Both the position numbers and the translations under genes were made by a program. The notes under the pieces are model-generated. The model made no database searches. It was given only the letters and a program-made list of their open reading frames with translations, and was not told the origin of the DNA. A stretch of 64,000 nt of DNA, taken from Ethanoligenens harbinense YUAN-3 (lineage in GTDB: Bacteria > Bacillota > Clostridia > Oscillospirales > Ethanoligenentaceae). The stretch lies in contig NC_014828.1 in the NCBI RefSeq assembly GCF_000178115.2, positions 2,865,501 through 2,929,500 of the forward strand, given 5' to 3'. This document shows positions 46,786 to 54,699 of this stretch, piece by piece (the stretch's first letter is position 1; each line of letters opens with the position of its first letter).

Positions 46786-48924
46786 TCATTCAGCCCGCAG
46801 GCGCGGAGCAAACCGTTTCCGCCGGAGCAGGATGCGCATGGAATTGGCCACCGCCAAAAGCGCCACGCCCGTGTCGGCAAATACGGCCGCCCAGATGTTG
46901 GCATACCCCAGCGCGCCGAGCAGGATGACCACCGCTTTGACCCCGAGTGCAAACACGATGTTCATCCCCACAATCAGCCGCACATAGCGGGCAATGCGGA
47001 TGGCCGTGGGGATACGGGACAGCCGGTCGTCCATTACGACGATGTCGGCCGCTTCCACCGCCGCGTCCGAACCGATGCCGCCCATGGCGATGCCCACATC
47101 GGCGCGGGCCAGCGACGGCGCGTCGTTAATACCGTCGCCCACGAATGCCGCGGCACCTGCCGCGCGCGCGGCCACCCGCTCAAATGCCTCCACCTTCTGG
47201 TCGGGCAGCAGGTTCGCATGCACCTCGTCGATACCAAGCGCCTGCGCGACCCGCTCGGCCGCTTCTTTGCGGTCCCCGGTCAGCATCGCGGTCCGGGCGA
47301 CACGCAGAGTGCGCAGGCTCTGTACGGCGGCGGCCGCATCGGGTCGGTTTACGTCGGAGATCGCCAGCGCACCCAAAAAGCGCCCGTCTCCAGCCACATA
47401 CACGATCGTCCCCGGTGCGTGGCAGGGAACGAACGCTACACCCTCATGCGCCATCCAGCCGGCATTGCCCGCCAACAGGGTATGCCCCCCCGCCCGGGCC
47501 CGCACGCCCATCCCGACGATTTCCGCGGCCTCATCCGGCGGCGCGTCGACCTGCACGCCATCCGCTGCGGCGGCCTGAAGAATGGATATCGCGATGGGAT
47601 GACCGGACCGTTGCTCCGCCCGCGCGGCAGCCGCCAGCAGATCCGCTCGGGACGTTCCCGCCGTGGGGAACACGCCCGTCACCTCAAACACGCCTTCCGT
47701 CAGCGTGCCGGTCTTGTCAAACACCACCGTGTCCACCCGACTGAGCATCTCCAGATAGTTTCCGCCCTTAACCAGAATGCCGTTGGCGGATGCCGCACCA
47801 ATCCCCGCGAAAAACGCCATCGGCACCGAGACAACCAGCGCGCAGGGGCAGGAAACCACCAGAAAAATCAGCGCGCGGTAGATCCACGGGGCAAACGGCT
47901 GGTGCAGCAGCAGCGGCGGCAACACGGCAAGCAGCAGCGCGCCGCCCGCGACGGCGGGCGTGTACCAACGGGCAAACCGGGTGATGAAGCGGTCCGCTTT
48001 CGCCTTGCGGCTGCCCGCGCTCTGCACCAGTTCAATCACCCGCGCAACGGTGGATTCGCCGAATATGCGCGTTACCCGCACCGTGAGCAGCCCATCTTTG
48101 TTGATATATCCGGATGCCACCGCACAGCCCGCCGACACCACACGCGGCGTCGGCTCCCCGGTCAGGGCGGACGTATCCACGAACGAGCGGCCGCCCACCA
48201 CCTCACCGTCCAGCGGCACGCGCTCGCCGGGACGCACCTCGATGAGCTCGCCCACCGCCACATTCTCGGGCGGCACGGCCTCCACACCCTCCGGCGTTTT
48301 GCGGTTGGCCACGTCGGGGCGCAACCCGAGCAGTCCCGCGATGGAGCGCCGAGAACGCTCTGCGGCCAGATCCTGGAGGAATTCACCCACCTGATTGAAC
48401 AGCATGACCGCCGCGCCCTCTTTATAATCCCCAATGGCAAAGGCACCGATGGACGCCACGCTCATCAGCAGGTTTTCGTCAAACACCTGCCCATGCCGGA
48501 TATTGCCGAGCGCCCGCAAAAACACCCCTCCGCCCGACACGAGCAGCGCCACCGCAAAAAATGCAAATGTGACCGCCTGGCCCGCGCCGAACAGTACGGC
48601 GGCCCACCCCGCGGCATACACCGCCGCACCCGCAATCAGCCGGATGCGGTCACGGCGGGCGTCCGCATCGCCGGTATCCGTATCATCCCCGTCATGCGCG
48701 CCGTCCTCCAGCACATCCACCTGCGGCTCAATGCGTTTGACCATTCGGTAAAGATCCTGCCCTATGTCCCGGGAAATAAGCGTCTCATCCGCATCCAGAT
48801 ACAGCCGCCGGCTCATGAGGTCCACCGTGGCGTGCCGCACGCCCGCCATGTGGGAGGCACTCTCTTCGATGCTGGCAGCGCAGTGCGGACAGGTCAGGTT
48901 CTCCAGCACATAGACCTTTTCCAT
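46786..48924 (-). CDS. P1B-type heavy-metal ATPase (Cd/Zn/Pb class)
   Basis: 712 residues. The N-terminal heavy-metal domain has LTCPHCAASIEE. The membrane metal site is VVSCPCALVVSVP, the class 2 CPC motif for Zn2+, Cd2+ and Pb2+. DKTGTLTEG is the phosphorylated Asp, SALTGEP the actuator, RSGHPIAISIL the HP motif and GDGINDAPSLARADVGIAMG the hinge. It exports toxic metals using ATP. It lies 6 bp after its ArsR-type regulator gene. Confidence 0.96.
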   Translation of the reverse strand: MEKVYVLENLTCPHCAASIEESASHMAGVRHATVDLMSRRLYLDADETLISRDIGQDLYRMVKRIEPQVDVLEDGAHDGDDTDTGDADARRDRIRLIAGAAVYAAGWAAVLFGAGQAVTFAFFAVALLVSGGGVFLRALGNIRHGQVFDENLLMSVASIGAFAIGDYKEGAAVMLFNQVGEFLQDLAAERSRRSIAGLLGLRPDVANRKTPEGVEAVPPENVAVGELIEVRPGERVPLDGEVVGGRSFVDTSALTGEPTPRVVSAGCAVASGYINKDGLLTVRVTRIFGESTVARVIELVQSAGSRKAKADRFITRFARWYTPAVAGGALLLAVLPPLLLHQPFAPWIYRALIFLVVSCPCALVVSVPMAFFAGIGAASANGILVKGGNYLEMLSRVDTVVFDKTGTLTEGVFEVTGVFPTAGTSRADLLAAAARAEQRSGHPIAISILQAAAADGVQVDAPPDEAAEIVGMGVRARAGGHTLLAGNAGWMAHEGVAFVPCHAPGTIVYVAGDGRFLGALAISDVNRPDAAAAVQSLRTLRVARTAMLTGDRKEAAERVAQALGIDEVHANLLPDQKVEAFERVAARAAGAAAFVGDGINDAPSLARADVGIAMGGIGSDAAVEAADIVVMDDRLSRIPTAIRIARYVRLIVGMNIVFALGVKAVVILLGALGYANIWAAVFADTGVALLAVANSMRILLRRKRFAPRLRAE

Positions 48925-48930
48925 ACCGCA

Positions 48931-49308
48931 TCATCTCCTCTCCTCTTTTTCCTGCACATGGATGCGCCCTTGATAAAAGATGCCGCCGATATGATCGTCG
49001 CAAAGGGAATAGTACGCCATCTTCCCCTGCCGGCGGAACTGGATGACACGTTCCTGCCGCAGAATCTTGAGATGATGCGAGATAACCGACTGGCTCATGC
49101 CGGTGACAGCGGCGATGTCACAGACGCACATCTCCGAAATGATCAGCGCACCGATGATCTTCAGCCGGGTAGGATCGTCAAACATATGGAAAAATTCCGA
49201 CATATAGTAAAAGGTCTCATCGTCGTCAAGCGCGTTTTTCACCCGCTCCACCACATCCTGATGCACAACGGTTACGCCGCACAACCCGTCGTCTTTTTCC
49301 TGCGCCAT
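48931..49308 (-). CDS. ArsR/SmtB family metal-responsive repressor (CadC-like)
   Basis: 125 residues. DDPTRLKIIGALI starts the winged helix; SEMCVCDIAAVTGMSQSVISHHLKIL carries the CVC metal-binding pair of CadC plus the recognition helix. It should release DNA on binding Cd2+, Pb2+ or Zn2+. Start MAQEKDDG has GAGGTGGATGGG upstream. It is the first gene of an operon with the ATPase, and its promoter carries a near-perfect 28-bp dyad. Confidence 0.93.
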   Translation of the reverse strand: MAQEKDDGLCGVTVVHQDVVERVKNALDDDETFYYMSEFFHMFDDPTRLKIIGALIISEMCVCDIAAVTGMSQSVISHHLKILRQERVIQFRRQGKMAYYSLCDDHIGGIFYQGRIHVQEKEERR

Positions 49309-49335
49309 CCCATCCACCTCTTTACATATTTTCAT

Positions 49336-49363
49336 ATGAACAAACGTCTATTTGTGTGTTCAT
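49336..49363 (-). promoter_or_regulatory. Putative CadC/ArsR operator
   Basis: ATGAACA...TGTTCAT dyad, 28 bp; 9 of the outer 10 base pairs match. It lies just downstream of the -10 box, over the transcription start. Confidence 0.75.
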
Positions 49364-49392
49364 AGTATAGCATATGCGGCAAAAAGACACAA
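49364..49392 (-). promoter_or_regulatory. Promoter of the ArsR-ATPase operon
   Basis: TTGTGT (49387-49392), a 17-bp spacer and TATACT (49364-49369). Confidence 0.65.
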
Positions 49393-49411
49393 GGAATTTT
49401 CAAAACGGCAC

Positions 49412-49437
49412 AAAAAAAGAGCGGGATCGCTCCCGCC
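49412..49437 (-). terminator. Terminator after the transposase-like gene
   Basis: GCGGGA-gcga-TCCCGC then CTCTTTTTTTG on the minus strand. Confidence 0.85.
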
Positions 49438-49608
49438 CAAAAAGACCCGCCGTGCCCTGCCGGAAGCACCGCCTGATACAAAACTTCGATGAACGTCGGA
49501 AAAGTATTCCGGACGCTGCGCCGTTCCGAAACGGCCCGGGCGGCTTTCGGCCGCCTGAAATGCAATCCTGATCTTACAAAAACGCCCCAGCGTTCTTGCT
49601 CCCCAGGC

Positions 49609-50379
49609 TTACGCCTTGGTAGCCACAGCCTCCGGCGCGCCGAGTGCGGGCGCAAAACCGCGCCGGGCCTGCGCCGCCGGAAACAGGGTGCGCACCGCCT
49701 GCCTGAAACCGGCTCCCCCGCCCACACAAAACAGCGGCGGCTGTGCGGTGCCGCGCGCGCGCAGATCGGCCAGCGCCTCGACCCAGAAGCGGAACGACGG
49801 CCTTGCCGCCAGACGAATGCCCAGCACCTCGCGCCGCCCGTCGGGCAATTCGCCCAGCAGCATTTGCGCGGTACGGGCCGCGCCGTCCTGTTCGCGCACG
49901 ATTTCCAGTGCGATAAACGGATAATTGCTCTCCAGCCGCCGCATCTGCCATGCACGCACCGCAGGCAGCAGGTGCGCCGTGATATGCCGCATCTCCTCCG
50001 CGGAGGGCGGCGTTTCATACAGCGCACAGACCTGCCCTGCAAAGGTTTCGGTGTCGGCATCCTGCGCGAACAGAAACAGCAGCTTTTCCTCCAGGCCGCG
50101 CGCATCCCGCGCATAACGGCTGAGGATGCGCGGCGCATAGGCGCCGCCGCGGTCACGCGGGACCGCCAGCGGCACTGGGCCAAACGCCGTGCGCAGCGTG
50201 CGCGCCGAATAGCCGTTTCGGAAGTTTTTCTCCCCGGTTTCCAGATGCCGACGCTGCGAACGGTCATACCCCAGCGTGGCGTCCAGCTCCCCCTGCATGA
50301 TCGCCTGCAGCGCTACCTGCAACAGTCTGGCGGCTCCTTCTGCGGCCGGCACGCGGCGTCCCGTCTTTTTTTCTTCCAT
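49609..50379 (-). CDS. Catalytically dead IS256/Mutator-type transposase derivative
   Basis: 256 residues with AAAGGATGAATTCAA upstream, so translation looks intact. ELDATLGYDR, KNFRNGYSARTLRTAFGPVPLAVPRDRGG, LEEKLLFLFAQ and GRREVLGIRLA...FRFWVEALADLRARG follow the IS256 transposase order. The first catalytic Asp (usually ..FLDAIH) is Glu159. The second (usually ACVDGLKGF) is Gly220. The last 140 or so residues with the third acidic residue are missing. No flanking terminal repeats or target duplication were seen. Domesticated protein or decaying relic; both fit. Confidence 0.75.
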   Translation of the reverse strand: MEEKKTGRRVPAAEGAARLLQVALQAIMQGELDATLGYDRSQRRHLETGEKNFRNGYSARTLRTAFGPVPLAVPRDRGGAYAPRILSRYARDARGLEEKLLFLFAQDADTETFAGQVCALYETPPSAEEMRHITAHLLPAVRAWQMRRLESNYPFIALEIVREQDGAARTAQMLLGELPDGRREVLGIRLAARPSFRFWVEALADLRARGTAQPPLFCVGGGAGFRQAVRTLFPAAQARRGFAPALGAPEAVATKA

Positions 50380-50525
50380 TTGAATTCATCCTTTCCGTTG
50401 TGTTCTTATCCATATTTTGGCCATTTTTCACGGGCTATACACAAAAGGTCCGATTTTTGGGAAAAATTTTTGAGACCCCGCCCGGCACCGGCGGTCGCTG
50501 CCGAAAATCAGCTCTGCCCACCACC

Positions 50526-50554
50526 TTGACAATGGACAGGCCTAACGCTATAGT
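50526..50554 (+). promoter_or_regulatory. Strong promoter of the carbonic anhydrase operon
   Basis: A perfect TTGACA, a 17-bp spacer and TATAGT. Confidence 0.85.
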
Positions 50555-50560
50555 GTTAGG
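50541..50560 (+). promoter_or_regulatory. 20-bp palindromic operator over the -10 box
   Basis: CCTAACGCTATAGTGTTAGG; 9 of 10 pairs match. It covers the end of the spacer, the -10 box and the start site. The leader from about 50561 to 50732 is GC-rich with no recognised riboswitch. Confidence 0.8.
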
Positions 50561-50732
50561 AAAGAAACACCGCGCGCCGCCAGGCATCCGCACACCTCAG
50601 GGACCCACGGCAGCGGCGGCAAAGCTCACCAACACAGGCGGCGTTCCCGGCCTTTTCCGCGCACAAGTCGGCGCGGCGGAAACTTACCTGAGATTCCATG
50701 TTCATCACACGGGCAAAAAAGGAGACGTCTCT

Positions 50733-51446
50733 ATGCATGAGCACCAGACCGCACATAATCAGCCGGAACAAACCGGCAGCACCTTTAACCTTAACGCGCA
50801 TTTTATCGGCCCAAACCCACCCACATCGTTCAATCCGAAAAGCGTGATGCCCACCGTGGCACCCACTGCCTCCATCGGGCCTTTTTCATCCGTCATCGGT
50901 GACGTGACCGTCTGCGAAAACGTCTTCATCGCCCCAAACGTGAGCGTGCGCGCCGACGAGGGCAGCCCGTTTTATATCGGCGCCCACACCAATTTGCAGG
51001 ACGGTGTCATCGTCCACGGCCTGGCGGGGGAAAAGGTGGCGCATAACGGCAGGCAGTATTCCATCTATATCGGCGAACACGTCAGCTGCGCACACGGCTG
51101 TATCGTTCACGGCCCCTGCAAGATCGGCGACCGTGCCTTCATCGGTTTCCACACGGTGGTGATGAACTGCATCATCGGCGAGGGCTGCGTGCTCTCGCCC
51201 AACGTGCTGGTGACCGGCGGTGTCAAACTGCCGCCCGACCGTTTCGTGCCGGCGGGCACCATCGTGGATACGCAGGAAAAAGCCGACCGGCTCCCGCCGG
51301 TGCCAAACAACCAGGTGGAATTCGCACAGGGCGTTCAGAACGTCAACAACGCTTTCCCAGCCGCCTACGCTCTGACATTCGGCAGTGTCAAATGCAGCTG
51401 CGGCCTTGCCTGCGACCGCGGCACGCTGAAATGCATCCCGGAATAA
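50733..51446 (+). CDS. Gamma-class carbonic anhydrase-like protein with Cys-rich tail
   Basis: 237 residues. The left-handed beta-helix has IGPFSSVIGDVTVCENVFIAPN, DGVIVHGLAGE, HVSCAHGCIVHG and FIGFHTVVMNC; the His residues match gamma-CA metal ligands (Cam/CcmM group). AGGAGACGTCTCT precedes the ATG. The C-terminal end, after helices, is KCSCGLACDRGTLKC, four cysteines not typical of the family. They may bind a metal or cluster. It heads an operon with a GNAT, a hemB relic and hemL. Confidence 0.88.
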   Translation: MHEHQTAHNQPEQTGSTFNLNAHFIGPNPPTSFNPKSVMPTVAPTASIGPFSSVIGDVTVCENVFIAPNVSVRADEGSPFYIGAHTNLQDGVIVHGLAGEKVAHNGRQYSIYIGEHVSCAHGCIVHGPCKIGDRAFIGFHTVVMNCIIGEGCVLSPNVLVTGGVKLPPDRFVPAGTIVDTQEKADRLPPVPNNQVEFAQGVQNVNNAFPAAYALTFGSVKCSCGLACDRGTLKCIPE

Positions 51447-51466
51447 CGCCCGGAGGAGGAACACCG

Positions 51467-51889
51467 GTGGGAACCATCACATACGGCCGCACGCTTACCG
51501 TGGCGGATTACAACCGTCTGCGCCGGGCCGTGGGATGGGATAAAATCCGAAAGCGGCAAGCACAGGCCGGCCTTGCGCATTCCGCACTGGTCGTGGCCGC
51601 CAGAGACGCGGAGCAGACCGTTGGCATGGCCAGACTAGTCACCGACTACGGATACGTCGCGTATATCGCAGACGTGGTGGTGTCGCCGGAATATCAAGGC
51701 CGGGGCATTGCCAAAGCCATGCTCGGCATGATCCTTCAACACATCAAAGACCAGTTGGAGGACGGCGAGCAGGTGATGGTCTTCCTGCTGGCGGCAAAGG
51801 GACGCGAGGCATTTTACCGTCCGTTTGGATTTCTCGACCGGCCGAACGATACCTATGGCGCCGGGATGTCCATGTGGCTGAAAAAGTGA
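51467..51889 (+). CDS. GNAT family N-acetyltransferase
   Basis: 140 residues from a GTG with GGAGGAGGAACACC upstream. YIADVVVSPEYQGRGIAKAMLGMIL is the acetyl-CoA motif (QGRGIA), and AFYRPFGFLDRPND the C-terminal GNAT pattern. It is 20 bp behind the carbonic anhydrase gene. Substrate unknown. Confidence 0.9.
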   Translation: MGTITYGRTLTVADYNRLRRAVGWDKIRKRQAQAGLAHSALVVAARDAEQTVGMARLVTDYGYVAYIADVVVSPEYQGRGIAKAMLGMILQHIKDQLEDGEQVMVFLLAAKGREAFYRPFGFLDRPNDTYGAGMSMWLKK

Positions 51890-52039
51890 CCGGATTGATA
51901 TGCAGCGGAAACGAGAGGGCCCATCCCGGCAAGCGCCGTGGCGCGGGGCCGGGGTTTATCCACCTGCCGCCGTTCGGCTGCCATATGCCCGGTTCGGCCC
52001 CTCGTTCATCTGTGCAGTAAAAATGCCGCGCTCCCCGAA

Positions 52040-52393
52040 CATTTGCACCGCCTGCGCCGGACGGGCCTTCTGCACGGCACGGTACGTGAACCCCGGCTTT
52101 CGCCTCGCGCGCTGATCCGGCCCCTGTTCATCGTGGAAGCGTCGGGCATCCGGTGGGAGATCCCGTCACTGCCCGGGCAATCTACACCCGCACAAACTGC
52201 CCGCCGCAACGGAAGAAGCCCTCAGGGCAGGTGCGCAGACGTTCTTGCTGTTCGGCTTGCCCGTACTGAAAAACGATACATAGCCGCGCTCTGCGAAAGC
52301 GCGCTGGGCGCATCCCTCGCGGGAGCGGATCTCTACATTACCTGCTATGCCAAAGAAACGGCGCAGGCCATCCGGAAGGGAGACATCGGATAA
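52040..52393 (+). pseudogene. hemB: hemB (porphobilinogen synthase) relic: frameshifted with internal deletion
   Basis: In frame 2, HLHRLRRTGLLHGTV and RLSPRALIRPLFIVEASGI then EIPSLPG match the HemB N-terminus. At about 52180 the similarity jumps frame: LPAATEEALRAGAQTFLLFG and LPVLKND (52182-52280) is the next HemB block. It then returns to frame 2: EKRYIAALCESAL..AGADLYITCYAKE, the HemB C-terminus, ending in a TAA that overlaps the hemL ATG. About 200 internal residues, with the active-site lysines and zinc cysteines, are absent. It cannot make a functional enzyme. The 150 bp before it (51890-52039) show no clear gene. Confidence 0.82.
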
Positions 52394-53691
52394 TGGGAAA
52401 CACCGAGACGTTGTTTGAACGGGCAAAAAAGGTCATGCCGGGAGGCGTGAACCACCCGGAGTGCGCGTTCGGCGCGGTGCATGGCATCCCGCGTTTCATC
52501 GAAAAAGGCGAGGGTTCGCAGATCTACGATGTGGACGGCAGCGTCTGCACCGATTATGTCTGCTCGTGGGGATCGCTCATCCTCGGGCACAACCACCCCG
52601 ATATCCGCCGAATGGTTGCGGAAACCATTCAAGATGGGTTGAGTTTCGGCGCACCCACCCGGTTGGAAGTGGCGATGGCCGAGCTCATGGTGCATATGGT
52701 GCCCAACGTTGACAAGGTGCGGATAGTCAACAGCGGCACCGAAGCAGTGATGAGCGCGCTGCGCCTGGCGCGCGGATTCACCGGGCGGGAAAAACTCATC
52801 AAATTCGACGGCTGCAGCCACGGGCACTGCGACTCGATGCTGGTCAAGGCCGGTTCCGGCGTGTTGGCAACCGGCCAGCCCGACAGCCCCGGCGTACCGG
52901 CAGGCACGGCCAAAGATACGCTGGTCGCCACGTACAACGATCTGACGGAGGTGGAACGCCTGTTTGCCGAACACAACGGGGAGATTGCCGCCGTCATCGT
53001 TGAACCGGTAGCGGTCAATATGGGTGTCGTCCCACCCGAGCCGGGATTTCTCGCCGGCTTGCGCGCGCTCTGCGACCAAAACGGCGCGCTGCTTATTTTC
53101 GACGAGATCAGCACCGGTTTCCGCATCGCACCAGGCGGTGCGCAGGAAGTGTTCGGCGTGCGCGCGGATATGGTCACGTTCGGCAAGGTCATCGGCGGCG
53201 GCATGCCCGTGGGTGCCTACGCCGCCCGCGGCGAGATCATGGATGATGTCGCGCCCGCAGGGCCGGTGTATCAGGCCGGCACGTTCTCCGGCAACCCCGT
53301 AGCCATAGCGGCCGGCCTGGCGCAGCTGACCCTCCTGCATGAGCATCCGGAAATTTATGTGTATACCGGCGCGCTGGGCAAACAACTGGAGCGCGGGTTC
53401 CGCTTTCTGGCGCAGAAGCACCGCATTCCGGCCACGGTAGGGCGCTTCCATTCGCTGCTCACCCTCTTTTTTCACAATGGCCCGGTCACCTGTGGAAAAC
53501 AAGCGCGTGAAAGCAGCACCGAAGCCTATGCCGCGTTCTTCAACGGCATGCTCGCGGGCGGATCGTATTTCGCGCCGTCACAGTTCGAGGCGGCATTCCT
53601 CAGCTCCGCGCATACACAGGCCGAGCTGGAACAGACGCTGCTCACGGCGGATACAGTGTTGGCCGAAATGGCACCTGTTTACGCGGAATGA
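52393..53691 (+). CDS. hemL: Glutamate-1-semialdehyde 2,1-aminomutase
   Basis: 432 residues, intact. KVMPGGVNHP, YDVDGSVCTDYVCSWGSLILGH, NSGTEAVMSALRLARGFTGR, FDEISTGFR and the Schiff-base Lys in VTFGKVIGGGMPVGAYA follow GSAM. It makes 5-aminolevulinate from glutamate-1-semialdehyde. The ATG overlaps the hemB relic's TAA (TAATG), a former coupled pair. No hemA, hemC or hemD is in the window. Without HemB the pathway would stop at aminolevulinate unless another copy exists. A different aminomutase or transaminase function is possible. Confidence 0.9.
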   Translation: MGNTETLFERAKKVMPGGVNHPECAFGAVHGIPRFIEKGEGSQIYDVDGSVCTDYVCSWGSLILGHNHPDIRRMVAETIQDGLSFGAPTRLEVAMAELMVHMVPNVDKVRIVNSGTEAVMSALRLARGFTGREKLIKFDGCSHGHCDSMLVKAGSGVLATGQPDSPGVPAGTAKDTLVATYNDLTEVERLFAEHNGEIAAVIVEPVAVNMGVVPPEPGFLAGLRALCDQNGALLIFDEISTGFRIAPGGAQEVFGVRADMVTFGKVIGGGMPVGAYAARGEIMDDVAPAGPVYQAGTFSGNPVAIAAGLAQLTLLHEHPEIYVYTGALGKQLERGFRFLAQKHRIPATVGRFHSLLTLFFHNGPVTCGKQARESSTEAYAAFFNGMLAGGSYFAPSQFEAAFLSSAHTQAELEQTLLTADTVLAEMAPVYAE

Positions 53692-53746
53692 ACGGCAGCC
53701 ACAAGTCACAGGCGGCACCTGGTGCCCAATAGGATACCGGCATGGC

Positions 53747-53779
53747 AAGAGGCGCACCCAAATGGTGCGCCTCTTATTA
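53747..53779 (+). terminator. Terminator after hemL
   Basis: A 12-bp perfect stem AAGAGGCGCACC-caaat-GGTGCGCCTCTT then ATTA. Confidence 0.85.
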
Positions 53780-53816
53780 GTTTCCCGCGTTCGGGGAAGG
53801 CCCCGTGTTCGCTTCA

Positions 53817-54016
53817 AGATGGGTACCCGTTATCGCAGTTTAACTTCCCCGAACGGAACGTGGGCTGTGCCCACTGCCTGCTTCAGGCTGGGCACCCGTT
53901 ATCGCAGTTTAACTCCCCCCCGAACGGAAACGTGGGTTGTGCCCACTGCCTGCTTCAAGCTGAGCACTCGTTATCGCAGTTTAACTCCCCCGAACGGAAA
54001 CGTGGGTTGTGCCCAC
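53817..54016 (-). repeat. Tandem repeat of about 70 bp, three copies, carrying the mini-hairpin element
   Basis: TTATCGCAGTTTAAC recurs at 53830, 53899 and 53971 (spacing 69 and 72). Each unit contains GTGGGCACARCCCAC on the minus strand (53860-53874, 53932-53946, 54002-54016), then six bases (GTTTCC or GTTCC-type) and GTTCGGGG. The first hairpin and its stop codon region are part of the GNAT gene's 3' end. Confidence 0.9.
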
Positions 54017-54586
54017 CCATTCGGATTCCAGAATAGAATAGACGCACATGCTGTACCAGCCGCCGTCGGCCTGCCGCCCGAAGTCCCGCAGAGTGCCTTC
54101 GTGGGTCATCCCCACCTTTTGCAGCACCCGGCCGGACGCCGGATTACCCGCATGATACAGCGCCTGCACGCGGTGCAGGCCCACTGTTTCAAACAACAGT
54201 TCCAGCACGGTCCGCAGGGCTTCGGTCATATACCCATTGTTCCAAAACGCATTGCCCAGGCAATACCCGATTTCGCAGGAACGGTTTGCTTCCCGCATCG
54301 CCTGCACGCTGATGCTCCCGATAGCCCGCCCGGTTTCTTTTTGCGCCACGGCCCAGTGGTAGACCCGTTTGTCCGCATATTGTTCCTGCCAAGCCTCAAT
54401 GCGTCCGCGGGTTACCTCCACGCCGGCATGGGGCTGCCAGGGCAAATGACGCGTTACTTCCTCCCGACTCGCCCAGCGGTCGAACATATCCTGCGCGTCC
54501 CGCACTTCAAACCGGCGCAAAAACAGGCGCGGCGTCGCCAGCCGCATCGTCCCCACATGATGGAGCACATTCTCCCCGTTTTTCAT
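53981..54586 (-). CDS. GNAT acetyltransferase, RimJ/RimL-like; 3' end supplied by a repeat
   Basis: 201 residues. HHVGTMRLATPRLFLRRFEVRDA, GRAIGSISVQ, SCEIGYCLGNAFWNNGYMTEAL and NPASGRVLQKVGMTHEGTLRD are typical of RimJ/RimL-type N-acetyltransferases. The last residues, WVGTTHVSVRGS and the TAA, are encoded by the mini-hairpin repeat (54002-54016 and beyond), so the C-terminus was probably rewritten by the repeat. Start chosen at the ATG ten bases after AAGGAG; a second ATG 13 codons in is possible. Confidence 0.9.
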   Translation of the reverse strand: MKNGENVLHHVGTMRLATPRLFLRRFEVRDAQDMFDRWASREEVTRHLPWQPHAGVEVTRGRIEAWQEQYADKRVYHWAVAQKETGRAIGSISVQAMREANRSCEIGYCLGNAFWNNGYMTEALRTVLELLFETVGLHRVQALYHAGNPASGRVLQKVGMTHEGTLRDFGRQADGGWYSMCVYSILESEWVGTTHVSVRGS

Positions 54587-54630
54587 GTAAAACATTCTCC
54601 TTTTTGTATAAATTCAATCCGCTATTTGCA

Positions 54631-54664
54631 CAAAAACGCCCACGGCGCTTGCCGTGGGCGTTTT
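54631..54664 (-). terminator. Terminator after the PFOR gene
   Basis: AAAACGCCCACGGC and GCCGTGGGCGTTTTTG on the minus strand; 10-bp perfect GC stem with T-tract. Also usable on the plus strand. Confidence 0.92.
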
Positions 54665-54699
54665 GATTCCCTTTCGGGAGATATGGGTCACAAATCGAC

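Noticed and set aside
49332-50267. 311-codon minus-strand frame overlapping the transposase relative
   Set aside because: Arg/Ala/Pro-rich shadow frame; only a short 3' part is mentioned as a possible remnant.
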